A stretch of 64,000 bases of DNA from Mycoplasmopsis citelli (GCF_900660645.1 NZ_LR215036.1:620001-684000); one strand, 5' to 3'. Counted from the stretch's first letter, positions 9,865-20,949 are shown. Notes: a model not told the origin generated them from the sequence alone. Made by a program: numbers and translations.

Positions 9865-10971
9865 ATGAACAAAAGTAGCTACTTGAAAAAATTATTAATT
9901 TTAGTAGGTCCAATTACTTTAATAGCAACATCTGCTTCTTGTGAAAATAAAAATGCACAATCAGTAAAAGAAAAAGAAAATCTAAATTCAGATTCTAAAA
10001 ATTCTGGTGTTTCTCAGACCCCGCAAAATAGTTATTCTCCACAAAATTCAACAAAAGAAGACGCCAAAAATAAAAATATTAAAAATGTAAATAATGGCGA
10101 TCCTTCAAAAGCTCAAGCACCAAATCCAAAAACAGAAACTTTAGATAATGAAAAGCAAAATTCAGATTCTGTAAATTCTAAAGTAACAAAAATAAATTCT
10201 GAATCAGATCACAAAGAAACACCTATGTCTAAAGATAATCAAAAATCTCAGGAGGCTAAACCAGATAAAGAAAATGGAGTTTCGAGCAATCCAAAAATTA
10301 AAGACACAACAAAATTAGACAAAAAAGAAAATAGCGATACTGTAACATCTCAAGAGCAAAACAAAGCTACTAAAACAGAAGAAACTAAAGTGGCAAGTGA
10401 AAATCAACCAGAAAAAGAGCAAAAAGGCAACTCTCAACTAGTTTCTGAGCAAAATTCCAATAATTCACAAAAAGAAACAGAAAAACAAAAAACCAATGAA
10501 ACAAAATCTCCTGTAGTTGCAAAAGAAAAAGACAAAAATAATGCTCAATCTGGTCAAGAATCTCCAGAAAAACAAGTCCAATCAATAGAAATGTCTGAAT
10601 CTGAGAAAAACCAAAAAGAAACAGATGAATATAAAGTTTTAAACACAAAAAATCTAGCAGAACTAAACCAATTCCTTGAAACAAAGCCCAAAAACGCTAA
10701 TATTCAATATGTTCAAAGATATAAAGCATTTGACGAAAATGATAATTGAGGATTTGGATTTGCAGGATATGATAATAAAAACGAAAACAAAATGTTTCTT
10801 CTAAAAGCTAATTATGTCAAAGATATTAAGCTTTCAAAAGGTAACAAAAGTTCCAAAAACAAAAAGGATCAAAAATACATCTCAGCTAGTTATGACAAAA
10901 ACACCGGAACTGTAACACTAACAGTAAATAAAGGTTCAAAACAAGAAACTTTAGTTATTCGGCTTGTTTAA
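9865..10971 (+). CDS. Highly charged surface lipoprotein
   Basis: This 368-residue protein starts MNKSSYLKKLLILVGP and has a lipobox ending TSASC, so it should be lipidated. Residues ~27-250 are low-complexity and rich in Lys, Glu, Asn, Ser and Gln, with almost no hydrophobic residues, as expected for a long flexible spacer. The frame continues through a TGA (Trp) at 10747 into a more ordered C-terminal domain of about 75 residues (GFGFAGYDNKNEN to the end). The paralogues at 1-3.6 kb have a different signal. An antisense ORF inside it is a composition artefact. Function unknown. Confidence 0.8.
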
Positions 10972-10987
10972 AAGTTAAAAAACTCTT

Positions 10988-11016
10988 AAATAGCAAGGTT
11001 TTAAACCTGCTATTTT
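10988..11016 (+). terminator. Terminator after the charged lipoprotein
   Basis: AAATAGCAAGGTTT pairs with AAACCTGCTATTT with one mismatch, followed by TTTCATT, 17 bases past the stop codon. Confidence 0.55.
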
Positions 11017-11120
11017 CATTATTTATTAAAGCTTTATTTTTAATTGTTAAAAATAAGATAAAATTTATAATATAAGCATTTTTTATGCTTAAAACGTGTA
11101 AATTCATTATAAGGAGAATT

Positions 11121-11987
11121 ATGTTTAATAAAGCTGTTGTAGATATTGGAGGAACTAATACTCGCTTTGCAATTATTGAAAACAATCAAATTATTTTTAA
11201 AGAAAAATTTACAACCAATCCAAAAAATGCCTTTGAAACACTAAATAAAATTATTGTTTTAGCTCAAAAATTTAAAATAAAAACACTAGCAATGTGTTTA
11301 CCTGGGCCAGCAAATTATGAGCAAGGAATTATTTTAGAAACTCCTAATTTACCAAGTTGAAGTAATTTAAATGTTAAACAACATCTATTAAATAATTCTA
11401 ATATTGAGCAAATTATTTGTGAAAATGATGCTAATGCAGCAGCTTTAGGAGCTCACCGTCGATATAATAAAGTAGGCTCATACACACAGTTTTTCACTTT
11501 AAGTACTGGTTTTGGAGGGGGATTAGTTATTAATGATCAAATTATCACTGGATATAATCATCAAGCTCAAGAAATAGCTAAATTACCCCTTGGACCAAGC
11601 TCAGAACCTACTTTCCATTTAAGTCCTTATGCTAGCGAAATTTATCTTTCAGGAAGTGGATGATCGCTACAAGCAAAAGAAAAAGGATTTAATGTAACTG
11701 CTAAAGAAATTTTAAGTGATTATCATAATAACTTAAAATATGCTCATGAAATTGTAAGTAATGCTATTTTTACTTTAACTAAAGTTATTGCAACAACTGC
11801 ATGTTTAATTAATCCGAATTTAATTGTTTTTAGTGGACCGATTGCAGTTAATGCTCCTTTTATTGTTGAAGAAGCTTTTGCTAAAGCAAAACAACTAATG
11901 TGAGCTTCACAAACACAAGTTTTAGATTATAAAATTGATCTTTTAGGTGAAGATTTAGCACTTTTTGGATTGCATGAATTAATTTAA
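11121..11987 (+). CDS. ROK-family sugar kinase (glucokinase-like)
   Basis: The start is the ATG after AAGGAGAATT; an upstream in-frame ATG lacks such a site. The 288-residue protein has the phosphate-binding motif DIGGTNTRFAII at residues ~7-18, ENDANAAALGA with the catalytic Asp near residue 100, and the LSTGFGGGLV loop. This places it in the ROK/hexokinase fold, probably phosphorylating glucose or an amino sugar. The Cys-rich zinc motif of classical ROK kinases (CxCGxxGCxE) is absent from the expected place after the GHxxxx region, so substrate is uncertain. Trp codons at 11358, 11661 and 11898 region are TGA. It ends 15 bases before the A0 gene. Confidence 0.85.
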
Positions 11988-12002
11988 AAATAAAGGACAA
12001 AA

Positions 12003-12779
12003 ATGAATCAATTAGAATTAGATTTGCAGTATTTTGATATATTGGGTTGAATTTTTGGAGCTAGCACACTTTTATATGTAATTATTAGTATCATTGCTAG
12101 TGATTTATTTTTTAAATCATCACCTAAAATTGATGCAAAGTTAATTAATATGAGTTTACAAAAAAGTGAATTTGTTCTAAAAGATCAAATCCAAGTACAC
12201 CCATTCTTTGAACAAGGAGTAAGTTCAATAATTTTATTAGTCAGAAAAATTAACATAAGATTAACAATCTCAAGTTTAATTTGCTTATTAGGCTCTACAC
12301 CAATTATAGGATATTTAATTTGACTTGCAGTTAATGAAATTGTTGTTTTTGTATTTACGGTATTAAGTTGAATAATTATTATTGCTACGGTAGTTTTATC
12401 AATAATTTTGCTTAGTTTTTCAATTTTTAGGAATATAAAAATCCAAAAGCTAAAATTGTTGCTAGAAAACATAATTGTTAATGAAAAGGCTCTGCTTTTT
12501 GATGCAAATTTAGATCAAAGTCCCGATCATTTTCAAGAAAATAATCCTAATTCAGTTTTTACTAATTATCTACATAAATTAACACTTAATGAACAAATAA
12601 TTACTAAAAAATTTCACAAAACCAAAGATCATGGTCAATCAGTTTTATATTTAATGTTTGTGTATTCAAATTATAAAAATCAAAAGTTTTATTCACCCAA
12701 ATATCATGAAAATATGAAATATTTTTTAGAAAAATTTTCAAAACTTAATAAGCAAAATAACAATAATAAGAAGGGTTAA
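12003..12779 (+). CDS. Array protein A0: multi-pass membrane protein of unknown family
   Basis: This 258-residue protein opens the accessory island. One hydrophobic segment lies near residues 17-36 and two more at about 85-140 (LICLLGSTPIIGYLIW, VFVFTVLSWIIIIATVVLS); the rest faces the cytoplasm or exterior. The FVLKDQIQVHPFFEQGV stretch after TM1 and the C-terminal YLMFVYSNYKNQKFYSPKYHENMKYF identify it as a member of type A. It lacks a preceding B partner, unlike the other A genes, and is followed 3 bases later by C1. An ATG follows AAAGGAC. Function unknown. Confidence 0.75.
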
Positions 12780-12782
12780 ATA

Positions 12783-13487
12783 ATGAATTCATTTGACTAT
12801 ACAACTATAAACTTATCAGTTGGTATTGGATTATTTTTTCTGGCATATGCTTTGGTAATTTATATTATTTTTAAAACTAGAGACAAAAATAAATATGTAG
12901 AAATTTTCAAAGCTGTTTATTTCAAAATTGAAAACATTTTATCATTTAAAAATGATTTAGTATTTGATAAGCGTTTTTTAAAAGGATACGAAATTATTGA
13001 AAAAGAAGTAGTTAAAATGAATAAACGTTTTTTATATGCTTTTACAATTAGTGTTTTAATTATTGTAGCTCAATTAACAAATTCAATTGTTTTTGTGGTA
13101 ATTGACAAAATGGAAATTAGTTACTTTAGTGTTTTATTTGTTACTGCTGTTACTATTTTTTCATATTTTTATTATCCAGTGTTTTTTAAATTTAAAAAAT
13201 TTAAGCAAATGCTTGAAAAAATTACCTTTAAAGAGATTGGATTGCTCTCGTTAAATTATGTAGAAGGCCAAATTGACAAAAATAATTTAAAAAATTTTAG
13301 ACTTTATAATGATAAAACTGTCAATATATTAGATTTAATTGATGATCATCCGTTAGATTATATTGAAATTCTTTATTTTATAGCTGCTGGATCAGAATTT
13401 TTAAGCAATAACTCTAATTTCAACGTTCAAAATTACAAAATGCTTTATGATAAAATCAACGAATTAATCCGTGAAAACAATCAATAA
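12783..13487 (+). CDS. Array protein C1: three-segment membrane protein, unknown family
   Basis: This 234-residue protein has hydrophobic segments at residues ~12-31, ~82-103 and ~110-133, with a Lys-rich loop holding ISFKNDLVFDKRFLKGYEI. Its C-terminal tail (ILYFIAAGSEFLSNNSNFN to NELIRENNQ) resembles the A-type tail IHYLMVVYSNYKNEEFYNP in length and residue pattern, so C may be a diverged relative of A. It contains no TGA. It is followed 124 bases later by D1. The second half is nearly identical in DNA to the broken copy C2 at 17.2-17.5 kb. Confidence 0.75.
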   Translation: MNSFDYTTINLSVGIGLFFLAYALVIYIIFKTRDKNKYVEIFKAVYFKIENILSFKNDLVFDKRFLKGYEIIEKEVVKMNKRFLYAFTISVLIIVAQLTNSIVFVVIDKMEISYFSVLFVTAVTIFSYFYYPVFFKFKKFKQMLEKITFKEIGLLSLNYVEGQIDKNNLKNFRLYNDKTVNILDLIDDHPLDYIEILYFIAAGSEFLSNNSNFNVQNYKMLYDKINELIRENNQ

Positions 13488-13611
13488 GTAATTAAAAAGA
13501 TAATAATTAGATTTTAAAGAAAAATGTGGAAAAAATTTTCAAAAGTATTTTTTACTTACTTTTTTATAAAATTAAATTAATTAAAAAATTAATAAACTAA
13601 GGAGATAAATC

Positions 13612-15033
13612 ATGAAAAACATGTTTTTTAAAATCGGCGGGCCTATAGCTAATGTTACTCAACTTTCATCAGTAGTTGCAAATAATGTTGATACAAGTAA
13701 ATTAACATCAGTTCAACGACCTAAGACCGATGTTGATGATAAGTTTGTTCAAGAACTAAGTCAGGAATTACAATTTAAAAATAAAGATGTAATTGATAAA
13801 ATTACAAATTTAATGGTTGAACAAAATGCTTCATCATTAAAAATGAGCAAAGAACTTCAAAAAGAGGATGTGCAAGCTTTTGCTAAATCATTTCTAAATA
13901 AGTTATTAAAAGAAAGGAAAATCACTCAAGAACAATACAATAGAGCTGTAAACACACCAATTTCTGAAAAATCATTTAAAAAGTTTAAATCTGAACTAAG
14001 ACATTATTATAAAGATGTAAAAGATAATATTGATAAAGCTGCAAAAACAAAAGAGTTCCAAGAAAAACATCGCTGAGAAATTGTTAACTCAGAAAAAGGT
14101 TATCGTTTAAACATAGTTGATGGAGAAATTAACTCTAAAAAAGCTTCATTAGAATCTGAAAATTTAAGAGAAACTGTTAAAAAAATGATGGAAGCTAGAG
14201 ATGAGCTTAAAAATAATCTAAAATATTGAATACAATATAAGAAAAGACTTGTTGCTGCTAGCATCGGAATTGGTGTAACTTCAATAGTAACTGGTTTCTT
14301 TTCGTTCTTTTTTCCTTTTTTAGCTATTGTTTCTGTAGCGACCGCAACATCTTCACTTATTTTAAATCAATGGACTAAAGGGATTGAAGAAAACATTAGA
14401 ATTGCTCAAGAAAAACTCGATTCTTACAAGGAATTAATCTCTGATTCAAATGATACCGAATCAGGAATAGTAAATATTCATGCACTTTTTTGAGGTGTAA
14501 CTTCAATAGGTAAGTCTTGAATAGATGTTGATAATCTTACTCAAAAAGACAATATCAAATACATAAATTATGGATTTAAACAACTAGGTCTTAAAAAAGG
14601 GCTAGTTAATTTTATTAAAACCGCCTCTAAAAGTTTTACTTTGTTTGCAATAGCAAATGATGCTGTTCAACTTGGTTTTAGTGTAAAAGATTTTATTAAT
14701 TTAAACAACCAATTAGACAAAATAAATAAAAAAGAGGAAGAAATTAATCGTAAAATAATGTCAATAACTGAAGAAATTAAAGAATTTAAAAAATATGGAT
14801 GAACTGTAATTAACGAAACAGAACAAACAGATTATTATTGAAATGGTGGAAGAGGCGGAAAAAACTTAGTTTTTAGAAACCAACAAACCGGAGAAGAAAA
14901 AACAATTCAAGAAATGTTAAAGACTCCTGATTGACAACTAAGATTTTGAGGCTTACAAAAAGTTCATGACAAAATAAAAGGCGATTATATTAGAAAGCTT
15001 AGAAATGACACCAAAGAAGATAACTTAGGATAA
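13612..15033 (+). CDS. Array protein D1: helical protein with central hydrophobic hairpin, unknown family
   Basis: This 473-residue protein has a strong site (AAGGAG) before the ATG. In order it has a conserved N-terminus MKNMFFKIGGPIANVTQLSS, a Lys/Glu/Gln-rich helical region to residue ~205, a hydrophobic pair at ~212-255 (LVAASIGIGVTSIV, then FFFPFLAIVSVATATSSLI), more helix, an FAIANDAVQLGF segment, a coiled-coil-like KINKKEEEINRK stretch, and a conserved C-terminal NETEQTDYYWNGGRGG motif near residue 401, ending KEDNLG. There is no classical signal peptide. Several Trp are TGA. It is followed after 3 bases by B1. Architecture recalls helical pore formers, but this is inference only. Confidence 0.75.
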
Positions 15034-15036
15034 TTA

Positions 15037-15798
15037 ATGTTAGAAAAAAATGATAATGCAACTTTAACAATTTCAATAATTATTATTGTAGTATTTATAT
15101 TATATTTAATGTTAAGTTCAATTAATAATTTAGCTAATTTAGGAAGGTGAAAATTTATCACTAGTTTAATTGATTTAGTTATTCAAAAAATAAAATTTAA
15201 CAAAGAAACTTGAATGTTAGATAATAAACTGAAAAGAGCTTGCTTGGATCTGGTGATAAGAACTAGGTACTACAAAAAATTTATATGGCTTGATTGGCTT
15301 ATCCATTTGATTTTATGACTTTTCTTTCTTATTTTAACAATCCTTTCTGAAACTGTTTATCAGAATAAATCACTTATTATTCATTATTATGTAATGCCAT
15401 TTTTACTTGGAACAAGCCCTCTTTGATGACTTTTATTTTTAACTTTAGTTCTATATAAATTTTATAAATTGGAAGACTTCATCAAAAAGAAAGGTATTTG
15501 AAATCTAAAAGACATTAAGACTCAAAAAAGCAAAAAAGCAACAAATAAAAAAGATGACGAAACTGAATCTTATATAAATAAAGAATGAGTTAAATTTATA
15601 TGGGTTACTGAAGGAATGGTTTTTAAAAAAATGAAGTCATTTATTACCAGAGATGAATCTATACGATATTTTTTAGGTGAAAAATCCAAGTCAATCATGT
15701 ACATCTACAGATATGATATTGATAATTATAAAGCGCCCTATTTTGTTTTCGAGCATCAACAAATGATTAAAAATTATGAGGAAGTAGAGTGGAATTAG
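15037..15798 (+). CDS. Array protein B1: membrane protein, unknown family
   Basis: This 253-residue protein starts 3 bases after the D1 stop. It has an N-terminal membrane segment (residues ~9-27), a loop with FNKETWMLDNKLKRA, two further hydrophobic segments at ~88-145 (WLFFLILTIL; LLFLTLVLYKF) and a hydrophilic C-terminal domain with the type-B signature SIMYIYRYDI, then APYFVFEHQQ and a closing NYEEVEW. Six or more Trp are TGA. Its last 10 bases overlap the GTG start of A1. Function unknown. Confidence 0.75.
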
Positions 15799-16598
15799 AA
15801 GCAAAAATATATTTTATACTGTTTATAATAACTTTTATCGTTTTAATTTTCGATCATATAACTATTATTCATACTGAATGAAAAAAAATTGAAAAACATA
15901 TAATTATAATTACGATTAAAAAAATCAATTTTGTTTTAAAAAATAATATTAAGGTTCACCCTTTGTTTGGAGAATCAATTAATTCTCTTTTTTCCATTAT
16001 CAAAATAGGAAATAAAAACATTCTTTTTAAAAATTCTTTCACTTTTATATATTTTGCTGGGTTGTTGTTTTTTATGATTTTGGCACCTATTTATAATTTA
16101 TTTTATGACGTTTTTTATATTATTATTTTAATAATTGAAATTTTTTGATTTCTAAAATTTATTTATTTGATATATCTTTTATTTTCAAGAAAAACTATTG
16201 CTAAAAAACTAAAAACAATAAGTCAAAAATTAAGTTTAAATTATAACTCAAGTTTATTTGGTCTAGAAATTAGTAAAAAAGAAATCAATGAAATAAAACA
16301 CAGTGGATCTTTTGAAAATATAGATGAAGCAAATATATTTTTACATTCTATTAAAAATGATTTTGAAATATATATAGTTTATAAACCATGAAAAGACTAT
16401 GATTTATTTAAAGGTGGTAAGCAAAAAATATTGCTTAATCGAGATATTTTAGTTAACAAACTTAATTGAAACAAACAACACGCAAGGCATGTCCATTATT
16501 TAATGCTTATTTACTCCAATTATCAAAGTGAAGAATTTTATAATCGAAATTATAAAGAGAATATTAGATACTTTTTAGAATTAGAAAAATATAATTAA
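15789..16598 (+). CDS. Array protein A1: membrane protein, unknown family
   Basis: The start is a GTG inside the B1 stop region; no ATG is available until residue 59, which would remove the first membrane segment, so GTG is chosen. The 269-residue product has TM1 at ~6-22, the loop FVLKNNIKVHPLFGESI, two hydrophobic segments at ~75-130, and a C-terminal domain with HSGSFENIDEAN, KILLNRDIL, and the type-A tail ARHVHYLMLIYSNYQSEEF. It is translationally coupled to B1. Function unknown. Confidence 0.7.
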
Positions 16599-16751
16599 GA
16601 TTAATTAAAGAAGTAATTAAAATCTGTTTTTCAATTTAAATTATCTTATCTTAAAACACTATAATTTTTAATAAGCGATTTTAATACTTTTTAATTTAAA
16701 TTTCAAAAATGCTTTCAATAATAGAATAATTAAATAAAAAGGATTAAAAAG

Positions 16752-17455
16752 ATGAATTCATTTTACTATGGTACTATAAGTTTTTCAATTGGAGCTTCTT
16801 TGTTTTTGATAGCAATTGTTTTAATATTTTATTTTGTTTATAAATCCATTGATAAAGATGAATATAGAAAAATTTTTAAAGCTGTTTATATTAAAGTTGA
16901 AAACGTTATATCATTTAAAGATAATTTAATTTTTGATAAAAAGTTTTTAAAAGGATGTGAAATTATCAAAAAAGAAGCATAATAAAATGAATAAGCATCT
17001 TTTATATCTTTTTTCGATTCATATTTTAATAATTTTAGCTCAATTTACAAATTCCGTTTTTTATAATAATTGACAAAACAGAAACTTATTATATTGATTT
17101 TTTATTTGCTACTGCTATTATTATTTTTTTATATGCATATGATCTAATGTTTTTTTGAGTTTAAAAATTTCAAAAAATGCTTGAAAAAATTACCTTTAAA
17201 GAGGTCGGATTGCTCTCGTTAAATTATGTAGAAGGCCAAATTGACGAAAATAATTTAAAAAGTTTTAAGCTTTATAATGATAAAACTGTCAATATATTAG
17301 ATTTAATTGATGATCATCCGTTAGATTATATTGAAATTCTTTATTTTATAGCTGCTGGATCAGAATTTTTAAGCAATAACTCTAATTTCAACGTTCAAAA
17401 TTACAAAATGCTTTATGATAAAATCAACGAATTAATCCGTGAAAACAATCAATAA
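16752..17455 (+). pseudogene. Array gene C2, broken copy of C1
   Basis: The first 76 codons match C1 but stop at TAA 16980 (EIIKKEA, where C1 has EIIEKEVVKM). Homology resumes after about one extra base, shifts frame again in the T-rich segment near 17061, and from 17168 the DNA is almost identical to C1, with an intact reading frame to the conserved NELIRENNQ end. At least two frame changes plus a stop make a full-length product unlikely. A 92-residue C-terminal fragment beginning at ATG 17177 could still be made. Confidence 0.75.
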
Positions 17456-17579
17456 GTAATTAAAAAGATAATAATTAGATTTTAAAAAAATGTGGAAAAA
17501 ATTTCCAAAAGTAAGTTTTTACTTACTTTTTTTATAAAATTAATTTAGTTAAAAAATTAATAAACTAAGGAGATAAAAC

Positions 17580-19019
17580 ATGAAAAACATATTTTTTAAA
17601 ATCGGTGAGCCTGTAGCTAATGTTGCTCAACTTTCATCAGTAGTTGCAAATAATGTTGATACAAGTAAGTTAACATCAGTTCAACGACCTAAGACCGCTA
17701 TTGATGATAAGTTTGTTCAGGAACTAAGTCAGGAATTACAATTTAAAAATAAAGATGTAATTGATAAAATTACAAATTTAATGGTTGAACAAAATGCTTC
17801 ATCATTAAAAATGAGCAAAGAACTTCAAAAAGAGGATGTGCAAGCTTTTGCTAAGTCATTTCTAGATAAGCTATTAAAAGAAAGCAAAATTACTCAAGAA
17901 CAATACAATAGAGCTATAAATACACCAATTTCTGAAAAAGCATTTAATAAATTTAAGTCTGAATTAAGGCATTATTATAAAGATGTAAAAGATAACATTG
18001 ATAAAGTAGCAAAAACTAAAGAATTTCAAGAAGAACATGACTGAGAAACTGTTAATGAAGAAAAAGGTTATCACTTAAATATTATTGAAGGGGAAATTAA
18101 TTCCAAAAAAGTTTCATTAGAAGCCGAAAAACTCAGACAAACTGCTAAAAAAATGATGGACCTTAGAGATCAAATTCAAAATAACTTAAAATATTGAATT
18201 AAATATAAAAAAATATTAGTTTCTGCTAGTATAGGAGTAGGTACAACTTCTATACTAGTTAGTGCATTTTCCTTAATTTTTCCGTTTTTTGGTGTATTTG
18301 CTGTTACTGTAGTATCTGCAACAGCTTCGGTAACTTCTTTTGGTTTAAGTATATGAATTGATATAATACAAAAAAATATAGATCTTGCTAAAAATAAAGT
18401 GAAAAAATATATACAATTAATTTCAAATTCAACAGATATAGAATCAATATTAGTAAAAATCCACGGTTATTTATCAGATTCAATATCAATTGTAGATTCA
18501 GGAAAAAAGATTTGAAAGATTAAAAAAAGTAAAACTAAAATTTTAGACAAAAAAATACAACCTAGTAAAAATGTAATTAAAGGCGGTTCTGGAATCTTAT
18601 CTAAACTATTTCGTAAAAAATTTACTTTATTTTCAATAGCAAACGATGCTGTGCAATTTGGTTTTAACATAAAAGAATTAGTAAATTTAAACAATCAAAT
18701 TACACAAATTAATGAAAAAGAAAAAGAAATAAATGAAGAATTGCAAGGAATAAGCGAACAAATAAATGATTTTAAAAAATATGGATGAACTGTAATTAAT
18801 GAAACAGAACAAACAGATTATTATTGAAACGGTGGAAGGGGTGGAAAAAATTTAGTTTTTAGAAACCAACAAACCGGAGAAGAAAAAACAATTCAAGAAA
18901 TGTTAAAGACTCCTGATTGACAACTAAGGTTTTGAGGTTTACAAAAAATTCATGACAAAATAAAAGGCGATTACATCAGAAAACTTAGAAACGATACCAA
19001 AGAGGATAATTTGGGGTAA
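17580..19019 (+). CDS. Array protein D2
   Basis: This 479-residue protein has the same design as D1: N-terminus MKNIFFKIGEPVANVAQLSS, Lys/Glu-rich helices, a hydrophobic hairpin at ~212-260, an FSIANDAVQFGF segment, and the C-terminal NETEQTDYYWNGGRGG motif near residue 406. The first ~155 codons and the last ~80 codons are nearly identical in DNA to D1, while the middle (about 18240-18770) differs strongly, which points to recombination or gene conversion. The AAGGAG site precedes the ATG. No B gene follows directly: a 401-base gap separates it from B2. Confidence 0.75.
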
Positions 19020-19420
19020 TGATACAACACTTAAAAGCTGGATATTAGAAATTCGAACTTAAGGAATTGATATCAAAAATTTATTGAAGAATATTATTTT
19101 TAATTAATAAGAAATTAAATCTCTTTGATATTTCCCTAAAAATGTTCTAATTGATTTATAATGATAAAGATTACAAAATATTTTATATAATGTTTTTATA
19201 CTTGATAATAAGAGACTAATTAGTCTCTTATTATTTTAAAACACAAATTATTAGTCAAAAATTAGGATAATTAATACTTAATTTTAGGTATTTTAAAATT
19301 TACAAAATTGATTTCTTAAATAATTCTAATATAATTAATAAAAATAATAAAATTATTTAAGATAAAAATGTTTTATTTATATTAAAAGTATTTATTAAAC
19401 AAACACAATTAAAGGCGAAA
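19020..19420. other. Gene-free gap inside the array
   Basis: This 401-base AT-rich gap separates D2 from B2. It holds a perfect 30-base palindrome at 19205-19234 (separate entry) and, before B2, ordinary AT-rich promoter-like sequence with AAAGGCG as ribosome site. I see no reading frame of note. In the other D-B junctions the two genes are 3-13 bases apart, so this may be an insertion or deletion scar. Confidence 0.5.
19205..19234 (+). terminator. Perfect 30-base palindrome, probable terminator of D2
   Basis: The sequence is self-complementary over 15 + 15 bases, centred between 19219 and 19220 (core AGAGACTAATTAGTCTCT), and is followed by TTT. As RNA it would form a long hairpin about 185 bases after the D2 stop. 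A terminator is the plainest reading; a dimeric protein-binding site is possible. Confidence 0.45.
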
Positions 19421-20137
19421 ATGGAAAATAATTTTGTTTCTAATATATATGTGTTAATCATTATTTATATTGTTTATAACATCCTTAGAATATTTTTTAT
19501 TTACTTCTTACCTTTGATAAAAATTAAATTTTTTATTCAAATATTTGATTTATTTTTTCTTAAAATAAAGTACAATTCAAAAACTTGATTTTTAGATGAG
19601 TTATTAAAAGAAGCTATTTTAACATTAATAGGTAAAATAAAATATCAAAAAAGGTACCTTTGAATTAATTTAATCTTTGAGTCTATTATAAACATAGCCA
19701 CTGCATTAAGTGTTTTTTTAGTATTTTTGCATAGTTATCAATGACCACATTGACGATTATCTATATCTTTTTTACTTACTTTTTTTTGAGCAATTAGCAA
19801 TATTTTTTACTTAATAATTCTTCTTTATAAAATTTGAAAATTTGAAAATAAATTTAAGAAACTTAATTTTTTAAATTTAGAAAAAATTAAACCTATTAAA
19901 AAAAGTCGTGGAAATAAAGATGTTTTAGAATTAAATTTTTTATTTATACTTAAAAATATTTATGGTGAAAAAATGCAAAATATCATTTTAAACGCAAAAG
20001 ATATTAGTAATTTCTTTGGTAAAGAGGCAAAAGTAATTATGTATATTTATAGATATGATATAGATAACTTTAATGCTCCATATTTTGTGTTTGAAAATGA
20101 ACAAATGATAAAAAATTACGAGGAAGCACAATGATAA
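19421..20137 (+). CDS. Array protein B2
   Basis: This 238-residue type-B membrane protein has an N-terminal hydrophobic segment (~8-28), the loop YNSKTWFLDELLKEA, two central hydrophobic segments (~85-135) and the C-terminal signature VIMYIYRYDI, APYFVFENEQ and NYEEAQW. The final Trp is TGA immediately before the TAA stop, and the ATG of A2 lies across it (ATGATAA, 7-base overlap). Function unknown. Confidence 0.75.
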
Positions 20138-20949
20138 AATTTAGTTCCGCTGTTGCTTTTATTATTTTTCTAATTGATTTTATTTTTTTAGTTATAGTTT
20201 TATTTGAATTCTTTTATTCTACGCTGAGAGTGATTCAAAATCATTGATTAAAAAATGCAATTTCAAAATCATTTTTTTCACTTCAAAATAATCTAAAAGT
20301 TCACAATTTCTTTCTCCGTGCAATTTTGGTTATCAAAGAATCGATTATAAGCACCAATAAAAAGATGGTATATAAATTTTTAATAGGCTTTTTTTATTAT
20401 TCGATAACCTTTTGATTAGCTTTTAATCCTAACGATTTTAAAACAGATTTTCAAATTTTTCAATTATCTATGTATTGTATTTGAATTGTTATATGATTTC
20501 CTTTGTTATTTTTTGCTCTTTTAAGGTATATTAAAATTAAAAAAGTGATAAAAATTTCAAACAATTTAATTTTAGATAATCAAAATATATTATTTAATGT
20601 CGAATTTCCTAATGATAAAGATATTTTAGAAATACTTCACAGTGGAACTATTGAAAATTTAAAAAACGGAGAATTTTCAAGTAAAAAGAAAGAAGAAAAT
20701 TATATAATAAAGCTTCTTTATATTAAAATTAATACCTCTAGAATTTATAGCATTTATGATATAAGTAAAGAAAAGCTTTTACTTAATAGAGATTTTATCG
20801 CCTATAACTTAAATGGAGATAAGCAAAAAGCAAGATATATTCATTATTTAATGATTGTATATTCTAATTATCAAAACGAAAAATTTTACATTCCTAATCA
20901 CCAAGATAATATGCAATATTTTATGCACTTAGAAAAATATTATCAATAA
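20131..20949 (+). CDS. Array protein A2
   Basis: This 272-residue type-A protein starts within the B2 stop. It has TM1 at ~8-30, the loop FSLQNNLKVHNFFLRAI, hydrophobic segments at ~78-130 ending LLFFALLRYI, and the C-terminal pieces HSGTIENLKNGE, KLLLNRDFI and KARYIHYLMIVYSNYQNEKF. All sequence features match A1 except for moderate divergence. Function unknown. Confidence 0.75.

Noticed and set aside
10385-10684. Minus-strand frame of 99 codons inside the charged lipoprotein
   Set aside because: Leu/Phe-rich artefact of the antisense of Lys/Glu/Gln codons; no ribosome site.
16752-16982. C2 first fragment as an independent 76-residue gene
   Set aside because: It is the 5' end of a broken copy of C1, with the rest of the gene following in other frames.
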